From: Pseudomonas sp. BGr12
Lineage (GTDB): Bacteria > Pseudomonadota > Gammaproteobacteria > Pseudomonadales > Pseudomonadaceae
NCBI RefSeq assembly: GCF_030272895.1
Contig: NZ_JALRNF010000033.1
Span: 1-64,000 of the forward strand
Reading direction: 5' to 3'
DNA: 64,000 nt
A program made the translations under genes and the position numbers. The stretch's first letter is position 1. Each line of letters begins with the position of its first letter. This document shows positions 38,120-47,337 of this stretch, piece after piece. The notes below the pieces were generated by a model. The model was not told the origin of the DNA. It did no database searches and saw nothing but the letters and a program-made list of their open reading frames with translations.

Positions 38120-38752
38120 ATGCAAGTCAAAAACCCCATCCTCGGTCTCTGCCAACAGGCCAAATTCGCACTCAGCGCTGCCAAGGTCGATCAGTGCCCG
38201 CAAGACCAGGGTTACGAAGTAGCCTTCGCCGGCCGCTCCAACGCCGGCAAGTCCAGCGCACTGAATACCTTGACCCACGCCAGCCTGGCGCGTACCTCGA
38301 AAACCCCGGGGCGCACCCAGCTGTTGAATTTCTTCAGTCTGGACGATGAACGGCGTTTGGTCGACTTGCCGGGCTACGGTTATGCAAAAGTTCCGATTCC
38401 GCTCAAGCAGCACTGGCAGAAGCACCTGGAGGCCTACCTGGGCAGCCGCGAGTGCCTCAAGGGCCTGATCCTGATGATGGACGTGCGCCATCCGATGACC
38501 GACTTCGACAAAATGATGCTCGACTGGTCCCAGGCCGCCGGCATGCCCATGCATATTCTGCTGACCAAGGCCGACAAACTGACCTTCGGCGCAGCCAAGA
38601 ACACCCTGCTCAAGGTGCAGTCAGAAATCCGCAAGGGCTGGGGCGATGCCGTGACCATCCAGCTGTTCTCGGCGCCCAAGCGCCAGGGCGTGGAAGAGGC
38701 CTACGGCGTGCTGGCCAACTGGATGGAACTGCCTGACAAGCCCGCCGAATAA
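38120..38752 (+). CDS. engB: ribosome biogenesis GTP-binding protein EngB (YihA/YsxC)
   Basis: A 210-aa GTPase needed for large-subunit assembly: G1 GRSNAGKSS (38-46), G2 TPGRTQ, G3 [10 protein letters not shown]4 TKAD. Standard length. It faces polA tail-to-tail across the spacer that carries ErsA, the same neighbourhood as yihA-spf-polA in E. coli. Confidence 0.95.
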   Translation: MQVKNPILGLCQQAKFALSAAKVDQCPQDQGYEVAFAGRSNAGKSSALNTLTHASLARTSKTPGRTQLLNFFSLDDERRLVDLPGYGYAKVPIPLKQHWQKHLEAYLGSRECLKGLILMMDVRHPMTDFDKMMLDWSQAAGMPMHILLTKADKLTFGAAKNTLLKVQSEIRKGWGDAVTIQLFSAPKRQGVEEAYGVLANWMELPDKPAE

Positions 38753-38775
38753 GGGCTGCCCGGCAAACGCCGGGC

Positions 38776-38820
38776 AAAAAAAACCCCGGACTTCGTATGG
38801 GGAGGGGGAAGTTCGGGGTT
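38776..38820 (-). terminator. intrinsic terminator of ersA
   Basis: On the minus strand a 13-bp stem with one mismatch (AACCCCGAACTTC with GAAGTCCGGGGTT) encloses a 13-nt C-rich loop and is followed by eight U residues ending at 38776. A separate GCCCGGC/GCCGGGC hairpin at 38758-38775 lies between it and engB. Confidence 0.9.
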
Positions 38821-38906
38821 CAAGTTCCGGACCGCTAGGGCGGGGTCCAGATATCTGCCAACACTTAACACAACATAGGAGCATCGAAGGGCTTCACCAG
38901 CCATTC
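38776..38906 (-). ncRNA. ersA: ErsA small regulatory RNA
   Basis: Recognised from three converging signs in the engB-polA spacer: an AlgU-type promoter (38913-38940), a transcript of about 131 nt (P. aeruginosa ErsA is about 132 nt), and a terminator whose loop is C-rich (CCCCTCCCC) followed by U8. Two upstream hairpins are visible: GGC/GCC near the 5' end and GGACC/GGTCC at about 38830-38850. ErsA is an envelope-stress, Hfq-linked sRNA affecting exopolysaccharide, porin and biofilm genes; its C-rich loop pairs with ribosome sites. The exact 5' end is inferred. Confidence 0.85.
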
Positions 38907-38912
38907 AGTTAC

Positions 38913-38940
38913 TCTGAGTCGTGGTTCATCAAATTAGTTC
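38913..38940 (-). promoter_or_regulatory. AlgU (sigma-22)-type promoter of ersA
   Basis: Read on the minus strand: -35 GAACTA at 38940-38935, a 17-nt spacer, and -10 TCAGA at 38917-38913. The AlgU consensus is GAACTT-N16/17-TCTGA. It places +1 near 38906, giving the length expected of ErsA. Confidence 0.75.
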
Positions 38941-39053
38941 CGGGCGTTTAGAAACTATTTGCGATAGACGGTAAATTTCTGACGCCGACGCGCCATAAGG
39001 GCTGAAAAGCCGCGACGATATGCCGCAGCTTTTCCCGGCAGTTAGCCGCATTT

Positions 39054-41816
39054 TTAATGCGCTTCGTCCCAATTCGCTCCCACACCGACTTCCACCAGCA
39101 GCGGAACATCGAGTTGTGCCGCATTGCTCATGTGCGGACGAATTTGTTCACGCACCTGCTCGACCAGGTCTTCGCGCACCTCCAGCACCAGTTCGTCGTG
39201 CACCTGCAGGATCACCCGGGCATCCAGGCCCGACTCAGTCAACCAGTTGTCCACCGCCACCATGGCCCGCTTGATGATATCGGCTGCGGTGCCCTGCATC
39301 GGCGCGTTGATGGCCGTGCGTTCGGCGCCTTTGCGCAGGGCCGGGTTCTTCGCGTTGATATCCGGCAGGTACAGCCGGCGACCGAACAGGGTCTCGACGA
39401 ATCCTTGCTCGGCGGCCTGGGCGCGGGTGCGCTCCATGTAGGCTAGCACGCCCGGATAACGGGCGAAGTAGCGGTCGATGTAGGCCTGGGACTGCTTGCG
39501 GTCCACGCCGATCTGCTTGGCCAGGCCGAAGGCACTCATGCCATAGATCAGACCGAAGTTGATCGCCTTGGCGCTACGCCGCTGGTCGGTGGTGACATCG
39601 GCCAGTTCGACGCCGAACACCTCGGCCGCAGTAGCCCGGTGCACGTCCAGGTTGTTGCGGAAGGCGTGCAACAAGCCCTCATCCTTGGCCAGGTGGGCCA
39701 TGATGCGCAGTTCGATCTGCGAATAGTCCGCCGCCAGCAGCTTGTAGCCGGGGGCGGCGATGAAGGCCTGGCGGATCCGCCGGCCTTCGGCGGTACGGAT
39801 CGGAATGTTCTGCAGGTTCGGGTCGCTGGACGACAGACGGCCCGTGGCCGCCACCGCCTGCTGGTAGGACGTATGGATACGCCCGGTACGCGGGTTGATC
39901 TGCTCCGGCAGGCGATCGGTGTAGGTGCTCTTGAGCTTGCTCAGCGAACGGTACTGCATCAGCACCTTGGGCAGCGGGAAGTCCATGTCGGCCAGCTCCG
40001 CCAGCACGGCTTCGGCGGTGGAGGCCTGGCCCTTGGCGGTTTTATTGAGCACCGGCATGCCGAGCTTTTCATAGAGGATCACGCCCAGTTGCTTGGGTGA
40101 GCCGAGGTTGAATTCCTCGCCGGCGATCTCGAAGGCTTCACGCTCCAGCTCCACCAGCTTGTCGCCAAGCTCCACGCTCTGCACGCCAAGCAGCTTGGCA
40201 TCGACCAGTGCGCCCTGGCGCTCGATCTTGGCCAGCACCGGCACCAGCGGTATTTCGATGTCGTTCAGCACCGGCAGCACGCTCGGGACCTTGGCCAGCT
40301 TCTGCTGCAACACCTGATGCAGGCGCAGGGTCACGTCGGCGTCTTCGGCGGCATAGGGGCCGGCCTGCTCCAGGGTGATCTGGTCGAAGGTCAGCTGCTT
40401 GGCGCCCTTGCCGGCGATATCCTGGAAGCCGATGGTGGTGTGGTTCAGGTACTTGAGCGCCAGGCTGTCCATGTCGTGGCGGGTGGCCGTGGAGTCGAGC
40501 ACGTAGGACTCGAGCATGGTGTCGTAGGCCACGCCGCGCATCTGGATGCCATTGGCGATATCGCCACCGATGGCACAGTTGGCGAGGATGTTCATGTCGT
40601 ACTTGGCGTTCTGCCCGACCTTGAGCTTGTTCGGGTCTTCCAGCAGCGGCTTGAGCGCCAGCAGCACGCTGTCGCGGTCCAGCTGCTCGGGCACGCCCAT
40701 GTAGCTGTGGGTCAGCGGCACGTAGGCGGCCTCATGGGCCTGCACTGCGAACGACAGACCGACCAGTTGCGCCTGCTGGGCATCCAGCCCGGTGGTTTCG
40801 GTGTCGAAGGCGAACAGCGGGGCGGCGCGCAGCTTTTCCAGCCAGGCGTCGAAGCGGGCCTGGTCGAGGATGGTTTCGTACTTCGCCTCGACCGTTTCCT
40901 GCGGCTCGTCGGCAACGATCTCCTGGCCGGCACGCTTGGCATCGCGCTGCACTTCGTCGATCCAGCTCTTGAACTCCATCTCCGTGTACAGCGCCAGCAG
41001 CGCATCGCGGTCCGGCTCGCCGCACACCAGCGCGTCGACCTCAACCTCCAGCGGCACGTCGACCTTGATGGTCGCCAGCTCATAGGACAGGAATGCCGCG
41101 TCACGGTGTTCCTCAAGCTTGGCCGGCAGGGTCTTGGCACCGCGAATGGCCAGGCCCGGCACTTTGTCGAGGTTCTCGTACAGATCGCGCAGACCGCCAC
41201 CGATACCGGTCAGCAGGCCAACGGCGGTCTTCTCGCCGACGCCCGGCACGCCCGGAATGTTGTCGACCTTGTCGCCCATCAGGGCGAGGAAATCGATGAT
41301 GTGTTCAGGACCGACGCCGAATTTCTCGTGCACGCCAGGCACATCGAGCACGCTACCGGTCATGGTGTTGACCAGCGTAATGTGGCCGTCGACCAACTGC
41401 GCCATGTCCTTGTCGCCGGTGGAGATGATCACCGGGCGTCCGGCGGCGGCACTGCTGCGGGCCAGGGTGCCGATTACGTCGTCGGCCTCCACCCCTTCGA
41501 CGCACAGCAGCGGGTAGCCCAGGGCACGCACGCTGGCGTGCAACGGCTCGATCTGTACGCGCAGATCGTCGGGCATGCTCGGCCGGTTGGCCTTGTACTC
41601 GGCGAACATCTCGTCACGGAAGGTGCCGCCCTTGGCGTCGAACACCACGGCGAACAGGCTGTCCGGGTACTGCTTGCGCAAACTCTTGAGCATGTTCAGC
41701 ACGCCTTTGACCGCACCGGTCGGCATGCCCTTGGAGGTGGTCAGCGGCGGCAACGCGTGAAAGGCGCGGTAGAGGTATGAGGAACCGTCCACCAGGACGA
41801 GGGGAGCTTGGCTCAT
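39054..41816 (-). CDS. polA: DNA polymerase I
   Basis: A 920-aa repair and replication polymerase. It has a 5' nuclease domain (about 1-290, [13 protein letters not shown] at the start), a 3'-5' exonuclease domain (FDTETTG; Asp338 and Glu340 present, so proofreading should be active), and a polymerase domain ([32 protein letters not shown]). I use ATG 41816 ([11 protein letters not shown]). An in-frame TTG at 41828 sits directly against AAAAGG, too close for initiation. Confidence 0.97.
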   Translation of the reverse strand: MSQAPLVLVDGSSYLYRAFHALPPLTTSKGMPTGAVKGVLNMLKSLRKQYPDSLFAVVFDAKGGTFRDEMFAEYKANRPSMPDDLRVQIEPLHASVRALGYPLLCVEGVEADDVIGTLARSSAAAGRPVIISTGDKDMAQLVDGHITLVNTMTGSVLDVPGVHEKFGVGPEHIIDFLALMGDKVDNIPGVPGVGEKTAVGLLTGIGGGLRDLYENLDKVPGLAIRGAKTLPAKLEEHRDAAFLSYELATIKVDVPLEVEVDALVCGEPDRDALLALYTEMEFKSWIDEVQRDAKRAGQEIVADEPQETVEAKYETILDQARFDAWLEKLRAAPLFAFDTETTGLDAQQAQLVGLSFAVQAHEAAYVPLTHSYMGVPEQLDRDSVLLALKPLLEDPNKLKVGQNAKYDMNILANCAIGGDIANGIQMRGVAYDTMLESYVLDSTATRHDMDSLALKYLNHTTIGFQDIAGKGAKQLTFDQITLEQAGPYAAEDADVTLRLHQVLQQKLAKVPSVLPVLNDIEIPLVPVLAKIERQGALVDAKLLGVQSVELGDKLVELEREAFEIAGEEFNLGSPKQLGVILYEKLGMPVLNKTAKGQASTAEAVLAELADMDFPLPKVLMQYRSLSKLKSTYTDRLPEQINPRTGRIHTSYQQAVAATGRLSSSDPNLQNIPIRTAEGRRIRQAFIAAPGYKLLAADYSQIELRIMAHLAKDEGLLHAFRNNLDVHRATAAEVFGVELADVTTDQRRSAKAINFGLIYGMSAFGLAKQIGVDRKQSQAYIDRYFARYPGVLAYMERTRAQAAEQGFVETLFGRRLYLPDINAKNPALRKGAERTAINAPMQGTAADIIKRAMVAVDNWLTESGLDARVILQVHDELVLEVREDLVEQVREQIRPHMSNAAQLDVPLLVEVGVGANWDEAH

Positions 41817-41890
41817 GAGCAGAATCAACCTTTTCGACGGGCCCGGCGCTAGAATGTCCGGAACATTGACGACAAAGGGACAAGGTTATC

Positions 41891-42178
41891 ATGCGCACAC
41901 TAAATCGCCTGTTGCTGCTGGGCCTGTTGGCAGTCACTCCGGTCGTCACCCTGGCGGCGGATGACGCGCCATCGGCTGATCCGGAAGTAACCATTCGCAC
42001 GGAAGGCGACAAAACCATCCAGGAATACCGGCAAAATGGCTTCCTGTATGCAATCAAGGTCACCCCAAAAGGCGGCAAACCTTATTTCCTGGTACGCGCC
42101 GACGGTTCGGAGGGCAACTTCATCCGCTCCGACCAGCCGGACATGCTGATCCCCTCGTGGAAAATCTTCGAGTGGTAA
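41891..42178 (+). CDS. DUF2782 exported protein
   Basis: A 95-aa protein with a signal peptide (1-22) and a compact C-terminal domain (EYRQNGFLYAIKV, then YFLVR, then PSWKIFEW) of the DUF2782 family, which is conserved beside polA and thrB in pseudomonads. Function is unknown. It diverges from polA. Confidence 0.88.
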   Translation: MRTLNRLLLLGLLAVTPVVTLAADDAPSADPEVTIRTEGDKTIQEYRQNGFLYAIKVTPKGGKPYFLVRADGSEGNFIRSDQPDMLIPSWKIFEW

Positions 42179-42200
42179 GGCGTACCCTTAATATCAACCT

Positions 42201-42238
42201 GGCACTTCCCTGCAGAAGTGCCCGTATGGGCAATTTTT
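42201..42238 (+). terminator. hairpin(s) and T-run ahead of thrB
   Basis: A perfect 8-bp stem, GGCACTTC (42201-42208) with GAAGTGCC (42215-42222), then a small GCCC/GGGC hairpin and T5 at 42234-42238. It may end the DUF2782 transcript or act in the thrB leader; no good ribosome site is visible between it and ATG 42243. Confidence 0.5.
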
Positions 42239-42242
42239 GATC

Positions 42243-43193
42243 ATGTCAGTCTTCACCCCCCTGACCCGGCCTGAGCTGGAAACCTTTCTGGCGCCGTACG
42301 GCCTGGGTCGCCTGCGGGACTTCCAGGGCATTGCCGCCGGTACCGAGAACAGCAACTTCTTTGTCAGCCTGGAACAGGGGGAGTTCGTGCTGACACTGGT
42401 CGAACGCGGGCCGATCCAGGACCTGCCGTTCTTCATCGAGCTGCTGGATGTGCTGCACGAAGCCGACCTGCCGGTGCCCTACGCCCTGCGCGGTACCGAC
42501 GGCGTGGCCCTGCGCGAACTGGCCGGCAAGCCGGCGCTGCTGCAACCGCGCCTGCCCGGCAAGCACATCAAGGACGTCAACAACCAGCACTGCGTGCAGA
42601 TCGGCGAACTGCTCGGCCACCTGCACCTGGCGACCCGCGACAAGGTTCTGGAACGCAAGACCGATCGCGGCCTGGACTGGATGCTGGAGACCGGCGCCGA
42701 ACTGATGCCGCGCCTGGGCCAGGCACAGCGCCAGCTGCTGCAGGGCTGCCTGGACGAGATCGCCGAGCACAAGGCGCAGATCATGGCGCTGCCACGGTCC
42801 AACCTGCATGCCGACCTGTTCCGCGACAACGTGCTGTTCGAAGGCACCCACCTGACCGGCCTGATCGACTTCTACAACGCCTGCTCCGGGCCGATGCTCT
42901 ATGACCTTGCCATCACCCTCAACGACTGGTGCTGCGACGCGGAAGGGCGCATCGACGGCCCACGGGCGCGAGCGCTGCTGGGGGCCTATGCCGCGCTGCG
43001 TCCGTTCACTTCGGCAGAAGCCCACCTGTGGCCGGTGATGCTGCGCATTGCCTGCGTACGGTTCTGGCTGTCGCGGTTGATCGCGGCCGAGTCGTTTGCC
43101 GGGATGGACGTGTTGATTCACGATCCGGCTGACTTTGAAGTGCGCCTGGCGGCGCGCCAGCAGGTGGAAATCGCTCTGCCGTTTGCGTTGTAA
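42243..43193 (+). CDS. thrB: homoserine kinase (ThrB1/type II)
   Basis: A 316-aa APH-fold homoserine kinase that phosphorylates homoserine in threonine synthesis, not the GHMP type of enterics. The catalytic loop NLHADLFRDN (near 186) and the metal-binding LIDFYNA are intact. ATG 42243 is the accepted start of the fold, though it lacks a clear ribosome site. Its 3' end is followed by a REP doublet. Confidence 0.94.
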   Translation: MSVFTPLTRPELETFLAPYGLGRLRDFQGIAAGTENSNFFVSLEQGEFVLTLVERGPIQDLPFFIELLDVLHEADLPVPYALRGTDGVALRELAGKPALLQPRLPGKHIKDVNNQHCVQIGELLGHLHLATRDKVLERKTDRGLDWMLETGAELMPRLGQAQRQLLQGCLDEIAEHKAQIMALPRSNLHADLFRDNVLFEGTHLTGLIDFYNACSGPMLYDLAITLNDWCCDAEGRIDGPRARALLGAYAALRPFTSAEAHLWPVMLRIACVRFWLSRLIAAESFAGMDVLIHDPADFEVRLAARQQVEIALPFAL

Positions 43194-43205
43194 GGATTGC
43201 AACGC

Positions 43206-43259
43206 ATCGCGGGGCAAGCCCGCTCCTACAGCGTTGTAGGAGCGGGCTTGCCCCGCGAT
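43206..43259. repeat. REP doublet C
   Basis: Inverted REP units with a 4-6 nt gap (43206-43230 and 43236-43259), core CGCGGGGCAAGCCCGC and its complement. They sit in the 73-bp convergent gap between thrB and znuA. Confidence 0.93.
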
Positions 43260-43266
43260 AGAGACG

Positions 43267-44205
43267 CTACAACTGCTCCAGGCACCCCGCCAGGTCATTG
43301 CCCAGCTTCTCCAGCAATTGCTCATAGCCTTGAGCACTGGCTGGCGCCGTTCCCCCCAGTGCATCCAGCTCCGCCAGGGTCACCGGCAAACCTGCCGTGA
43401 GGGTCTCGGCCAGGCGCGGACGCAGCGGCGGCTCACTGAACACACAAGTCTTGCCCACTTCCTGCAGGCGCTTGCGCATGGCCGCCACGTGCTGGGCGCC
43501 GGGCTGCACTTCGGCGGCCACGCTGAACACACCGGCGTGCTTGAGCCCATAGGCCGCCTCGAAGTAGTCGAAGGCTTCATGGAACACGAAGTAGGGCTTG
43601 GCGCTGATGCCGGCCATACGCTGCTTCAGCCGCAGGTCCAGGGCATCCAGGCGCTCGTTGAATGCCTTGAGGTTGCCCTGGTAGCGGGCCGCATTGGCCG
43701 GATCCGCCGCACTCAGGTCGCCGGCCATCTTGGCTGCAATCACCCGGGCATTGACCGTCGACAGCCACAGGTGGGCGTCCAGGCTGCCGGGGCGATGGTC
43801 GTGGTCATGCTCGCCGGCGTCGTCATCATGGTCATGATCGTGGGCGTGGCTGTCTTCGCCGAAGTGACGCAGCGACAGGCCGGGCAAGTCCTGCACGGCA
43901 ACGCTGGGCTTGTCGCGGCCCTTGAGCACGCGCGGCAGGAAGCCTTCCATGTCCGGGCCGATCCAGTACAACAGCTGCGCGTCGCTGACCCTGCGCACGT
44001 CGGATGGGCGCAGGGCATAGTGATGCGGCGAAGCGCCCGGTGGCAGCAGCACTTCAGGGCTGCCGACACCGTCCTGGACCGCCGCCGCGATCTGTTGCAG
44101 GGGTTTGATGCTGGTAAGTACACGGACCTCGGCCTGTGCCTGGGCCATCACCAAGGTGGCGATAAAAGCGACAAAAAGGGCAAAAAATCGGGACACGATG
44201 ACCAC
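43267..44205 (-). CDS. znuA: zinc ABC transporter substrate-binding protein ZnuA
   Basis: A 312-aa periplasmic zinc-binding protein: signal peptide (1-25), cluster A-I fold with zinc ligands in ASPHHY, DAHLW and VFHEAF, and a His/Asp-rich flexible loop (about 119-137) that gathers zinc. The start is a GTG at 44205, with another in-frame GTG nine bases on. It diverges from zur across a candidate Zur box. Confidence 0.94.
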   Translation of the reverse strand: MVIVSRFFALFVAFIATLVMAQAQAEVRVLTSIKPLQQIAAAVQDGVGSPEVLLPPGASPHHYALRPSDVRRVSDAQLLYWIGPDMEGFLPRVLKGRDKPSVAVQDLPGLSLRHFGEDSHAHDHDHDDDAGEHDHDHRPGSLDAHLWLSTVNARVIAAKMAGDLSAADPANAARYQGNLKAFNERLDALDLRLKQRMAGISAKPYFVFHEAFDYFEAAYGLKHAGVFSVAAEVQPGAQHVAAMRKRLQEVGKTCVFSEPPLRPRLAETLTAGLPVTLAELDALGGTAPASAQGYEQLLEKLGNDLAGCLEQL

Positions 44206-44223
44206 TCAAAAGGGCAGGAACAG

Positions 44224-44236
44224 GTAATATAATAAC
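44224..44236. promoter_or_regulatory. candidate Zur box
   Basis: GTAATATAATAAC, a near-perfect AT-rich dyad like the gammaproteobacterial Zur core (GTTATA-TATAAC type), in the 57-bp divergent spacer between znuA and zur. It would repress both units when zinc is plentiful. Confidence 0.7.
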
Positions 44237-44262
44237 GTCTCTAATCAGAACCGTCGCCGCCC

Positions 44263-44748
44263 ATGCCTAAAACCCCGCTGGCCAACCGCCCCCACGACCA
44301 CTCCCATTGCGTGCACAGCGCCCTGGCCGAGGCCGACGCCCTGTGCGCACGCCAGGGCCTGCGCCTGACCGCCTTGCGCCGTCGCGTGCTGGAACTGGTC
44401 TGGCAGAGCCATAAACCGCTGGGCGCCTATGACATCCTCGCCGTGCTGAGCGAACAGGACGGCCGCCGCGCTGCGCCGCCGACCGTTTATCGGGCCCTGG
44501 ACTTTCTCCTGGAGAACAGCCTGGTGCACCGCATCGCTTCGCTCAACGCCTTCATCGGCTGCAGTCACCCGGAGCACGCCCACCAGGGGCAGTTCCTGAT
44601 CTGCCGGGCGTGCCACGTGGCGATCGAACTGGAGCAGACCAGCATCAGCAACGCCATTGTCGCCAGCGCCAAGGAAGTCGATTTCAGCGTCGAGGCGCAG
44701 ACCGTCGAAGTGGTCGGCCTGTGCGGCAACTGCCGGAGCGCCGGATGA
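44263..44748 (+). CDS. zur: zinc uptake regulator Zur (Fur family)
   Basis: A 161-aa repressor with a winged-helix DNA-binding domain ([25 protein letters not shown]) and a dimerisation domain with CRACH and CGNC, the structural zinc site. A His-rich N-terminus (HDHSHCVH) is present. It heads zur-znuC-znuB; the znuC ATG overlaps its stop. Confidence 0.94.
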   Translation: MPKTPLANRPHDHSHCVHSALAEADALCARQGLRLTALRRRVLELVWQSHKPLGAYDILAVLSEQDGRRAAPPTVYRALDFLLENSLVHRIASLNAFIGCSHPEHAHQGQFLICRACHVAIELEQTSISNAIVASAKEVDFSVEAQTVEVVGLCGNCRSAG

Positions 44749-45524
44749 GCACTGCATTGATTCGCCTCGAACAGGTCGGCGTGGCGTTCGCCGGGCAGGC
44801 GGTGCTCGACAGCATCGACCTTGCGGTCGAGCCCGGGCAGATCGTCACCCTGATCGGCCCCAACGGCGCCGGCAAGACGACCCTGGTGCGCGCCGTGCTC
44901 GGCCTGCTCAAGCCCCATACCGGCAAGGTCTGGCGCAAGCCACGCCTGCGCATCGGCTACATGCCGCAAAAGCTGCAGGTGGACGCCACCTTGCCGCTTT
45001 CGGTCCTGCGCTTCCTGCGCCTGGTCCCCGGCGTCGATCGCGCCGCGGCCCTGGCGGCACTGGGCGAAGTCGGCGCCGAACAGGTGATCGACAGCCCGAT
45101 CCAGGGGATTTCCGGTGGCGAGATGCAACGGGTGCTGCTGGCCCGGGCGCTGCTGCGCGAACCTGAGTTGCTGGTGCTCGACGAGCCGGTGCAGGGTGTC
45201 GACGTGGCCGGCCAGGCCGAGCTGTACAGCCTGATCACCCGCCTGCGCGACCGCCACGGTTGCGGCGTGCTGATGGTGTCCCACGACCTGCACCTGGTGA
45301 TGAGCACTACCGACCAGGTGGTCTGCCTGAACCGTCATGTCTGCTGCTCCGGCCATCCGGAACAGGTCAGCGGCGACCCCGCCTTCGTCGAGCTGTTCGG
45401 CAATAACGCGCCGAGCCTGGCGATCTACCACCACCATCACGACCACACCCACGACCTGCACGGGTCGGTGATTGCGCCCGCCCAGGGCGGACATGTACAC
45501 GGAGAACACTGCAAGCATGGCTGA
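44745..45524 (+). CDS. znuC: zinc ABC transporter ATP-binding protein ZnuC
   Basis: A 259-aa ABC ATPase: Walker [10 protein letters not shown] (near 37), signature [16 protein letters not shown], Walker [13 protein letters not shown]. It ends in a histidine-rich tail ([10 protein letters not shown] ... [10 protein letters not shown]) which may buffer zinc at the cytoplasmic face. It overlaps zur by 4 nt and znuB by 8 nt. Confidence 0.94.
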   Translation: MSTALIRLEQVGVAFAGQAVLDSIDLAVEPGQIVTLIGPNGAGKTTLVRAVLGLLKPHTGKVWRKPRLRIGYMPQKLQVDATLPLSVLRFLRLVPGVDRAAALAALGEVGAEQVIDSPIQGISGGEMQRVLLARALLREPELLVLDEPVQGVDVAGQAELYSLITRLRDRHGCGVLMVSHDLHLVMSTTDQVVCLNRHVCCSGHPEQVSGDPAFVELFGNNAPSLAIYHHHHDHTHDLHGSVIAPAQGGHVHGEHCKHG

Positions 45525-46299
45525 TTTCCTGCTTTACGCCCTGCTCGCAGGCCTGGCCCTGGCCCTGGTCGCCGGTCCCCTGGGGTCTTTCGTGGTCTGG
45601 CGGCGCATGGCCTATTTCGGTGACACCCTGTCCCATGCCGCCTTGTTGGGGGTGGCCCTGGGTTTCATGCTGGATATCAGCCCGGCCCTGGCGGTGACGG
45701 TCGGCTGCCTGCTGCTGGCGATCCTGCTGGTTACCCTGCAACAGCGCCAGCCACTGGCCTCCGACACCCTGCTGGGGATTCTTGCCCCCAGCACCCTGTC
45801 GCTCGGGTTGGTGGTACTGAGCTTCATGCACGATGTGCGCATCGACCTGATGGCCTACCTGTTCGGCGACCTGCTGGCGATCAGCCCCGGTGACCTGGCC
45901 TGGATCCTCGGCGGCAGCGCCGCGGTCCTGTTGTTGCTGGTGGTGCTCTGGCGCCCGCTGCTGGCGGTGACTGTGCACGAAGAACTGGCCATGGTCGAAG
46001 GCCTGCCGGTAACGGCCCTGCGCCTGGCGCTGATGCTGTTGATTGCCGTGGTGATCGCCGTGGCCATGAAGATCGTCGGGGTGTTGCTGATCACCTCGCT
46101 GCTGATCATTCCGGCCGCCGCGGCGCAACGCCACGCCCGCTCCCCCGAGCAGATGGCCCTGGGCGCCAGCCTGCTGGGGGTGACGGCAGTGTGTGGCGGC
46201 CTGGCGCTGTCGTGGTTCAAGGACACTCCGGCCGGCCCGTCGATCGTGGTCTGTGCGGCGGTGCTATTCTTGCTGAGCCTGGCCTTGCCCCGGCGCTGA
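45517..46299 (+). CDS. znuB: zinc ABC transporter permease ZnuB
   Basis: A 260-aa permease with about eight helices. [15 protein letters not shown] near residue 30 is the ABC-3 family signature. ATG 45517 overlaps the end of znuC. A strong hairpin follows the stop. Confidence 0.94.
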   Translation: MADFLLYALLAGLALALVAGPLGSFVVWRRMAYFGDTLSHAALLGVALGFMLDISPALAVTVGCLLLAILLVTLQQRQPLASDTLLGILAPSTLSLGLVVLSFMHDVRIDLMAYLFGDLLAISPGDLAWILGGSAAVLLLLVVLWRPLLAVTVHEELAMVEGLPVTALRLALMLLIAVVIAVAMKIVGVLLITSLLIIPAAAAQRHARSPEQMALGASLLGVTAVCGGLALSWFKDTPAGPSIVVCAAVLFLLSLALPRR

Positions 46300-46303
46300 T
46301 GCC

Positions 46304-46332
46304 CAGGGTGCGACCCGGTCGGTCGCACCCTG
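46304..46332 (+). terminator. hairpin terminator after znuB
   Basis: A perfect 12-bp stem, CAGGGTGCGACC with GGTCGCACCCTG, and a 5-nt loop. The following ATTTAAATT is only weakly T-rich, so efficiency is uncertain. Confidence 0.7.
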
Positions 46333-46430
46333 CGACATTTAAATTGTGCAGGGCCCTGAAGAGTTATTCCTGAGTCTGCGGACTGGGTGTAGACTTGCTC
46401 GCTTTTTTGCGCAATTAGAGAGTCGCAGGA

Positions 46431-47144
46431 ATGAAGCGTTTCGCCTCCCGTTATCTGCTCCTTGCCGCGTTTTCCCTGATCCTGGCCGCATGTTCCAGCG
46501 CTCCGGTCGACAACGCCGCCACACCTGCCCAGGCCGATGCCTGGCAGCAGCTGGAGCAAAGCATCGCCAGCAACGAGCTGGCCACCGCCGAAGACCAGCT
46601 GGCTGCCCTGCAAGCCCAGTACCCCAATGACAGCCGGGTCGAGCAGCACCAGCGGCAGTTGGCCGAAGCCTACCTGCAACGCAGCCAGATGGTTCTGCAA
46701 AAGGGTGACGTCAATGCTGCCGCCACCGCCCTGAGCCGCGCCCGTGCCCTGATGCCCAAGGCCCCGGCCTTGACTGGCGGCGTCAACGGCGCCATTGCCC
46801 AGGCCCGCAAGGCCGAACTGGAAAAGGCCGAAGCCGCCCTGAAGGCCGCCGAAGCCAAACCGCGCGCCAAGGTGATCGACCCCAGCGCGCCCAGCACCGT
46901 CGTTGCGCTGAAAACCCGCAACATTGCCGAGTTACGCAAGCAACTCGACGCCATCGCCAGCGATGTGGTGAATTTTCAGTGCGACGTGGTGTTCCAGGTA
47001 CCGCGCAAGGATGATGCCCCCTGGCTCAAGACCCTGCTGGGCAAGCGGGTGAACAAGCTCGACAGCGAGTTCGCCTTGCAGCAAACCCACAAAATCCAGC
47101 GCAACCAGCCTGCCCAGGTGGTCCTGGTGCCACGCCAGCCCTGA
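46431..47144 (+). CDS. conserved lipoprotein with a TPR-like domain
   Basis: A 237-aa lipoprotein: lipobox LAAC with Cys21, then a helical repeat region (about 35-110, LATAEDQLAALQAQYPNDSRV) resembling tetratricopeptide folds, an Ala/Lys-rich helix and a C-terminal conserved segment. A homologue sits at the same place, between znuB and metN, in P. aeruginosa. Function is unknown; envelope location is predicted. Confidence 0.78.
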   Translation: MKRFASRYLLLAAFSLILAACSSAPVDNAATPAQADAWQQLEQSIASNELATAEDQLAALQAQYPNDSRVEQHQRQLAEAYLQRSQMVLQKGDVNAAATALSRARALMPKAPALTGGVNGAIAQARKAELEKAEAALKAAEAKPRAKVIDPSAPSTVVALKTRNIAELRKQLDAIASDVVNFQCDVVFQVPRKDDAPWLKTLLGKRVNKLDSEFALQQTHKIQRNQPAQVVLVPRQP

Positions 47145-47149
47145 GCGAC

Positions 47150-47170
47150 CGGGTGCCCGGCGGGCACCCG
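47150..47170 (+). terminator. hairpin after the lipoprotein gene
   Basis: A 9-bp stem CGGGTGCCC/GGGCACCCG with a 3-nt loop, 5 nt past the stop. No T-run follows. Confidence 0.55.
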
Positions 47171-47337
47171 CAGCGCATATTCCAGCTTTTATGCCCGGTT
47201 TCGACCACTGATCGCGTTATTCCCGCAGCATTGGTCAATTGCGAAATAAATGCTAAGAACCTCTATACGAACAGGCTAAAATGCGCCCCCCGGCTAACCG
47301 CTGACCCAAATTCCATGCGCCCCACAAGGTTCGCTAC

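Noticed and set aside
47145..47337. Possible SAM riboswitch before metNIQ
   Set aside because: No SAM-I type junction or conserved core was seen, and pseudomonads are not known for it; only a short hairpin and AT-rich promoter-like sequence are present.
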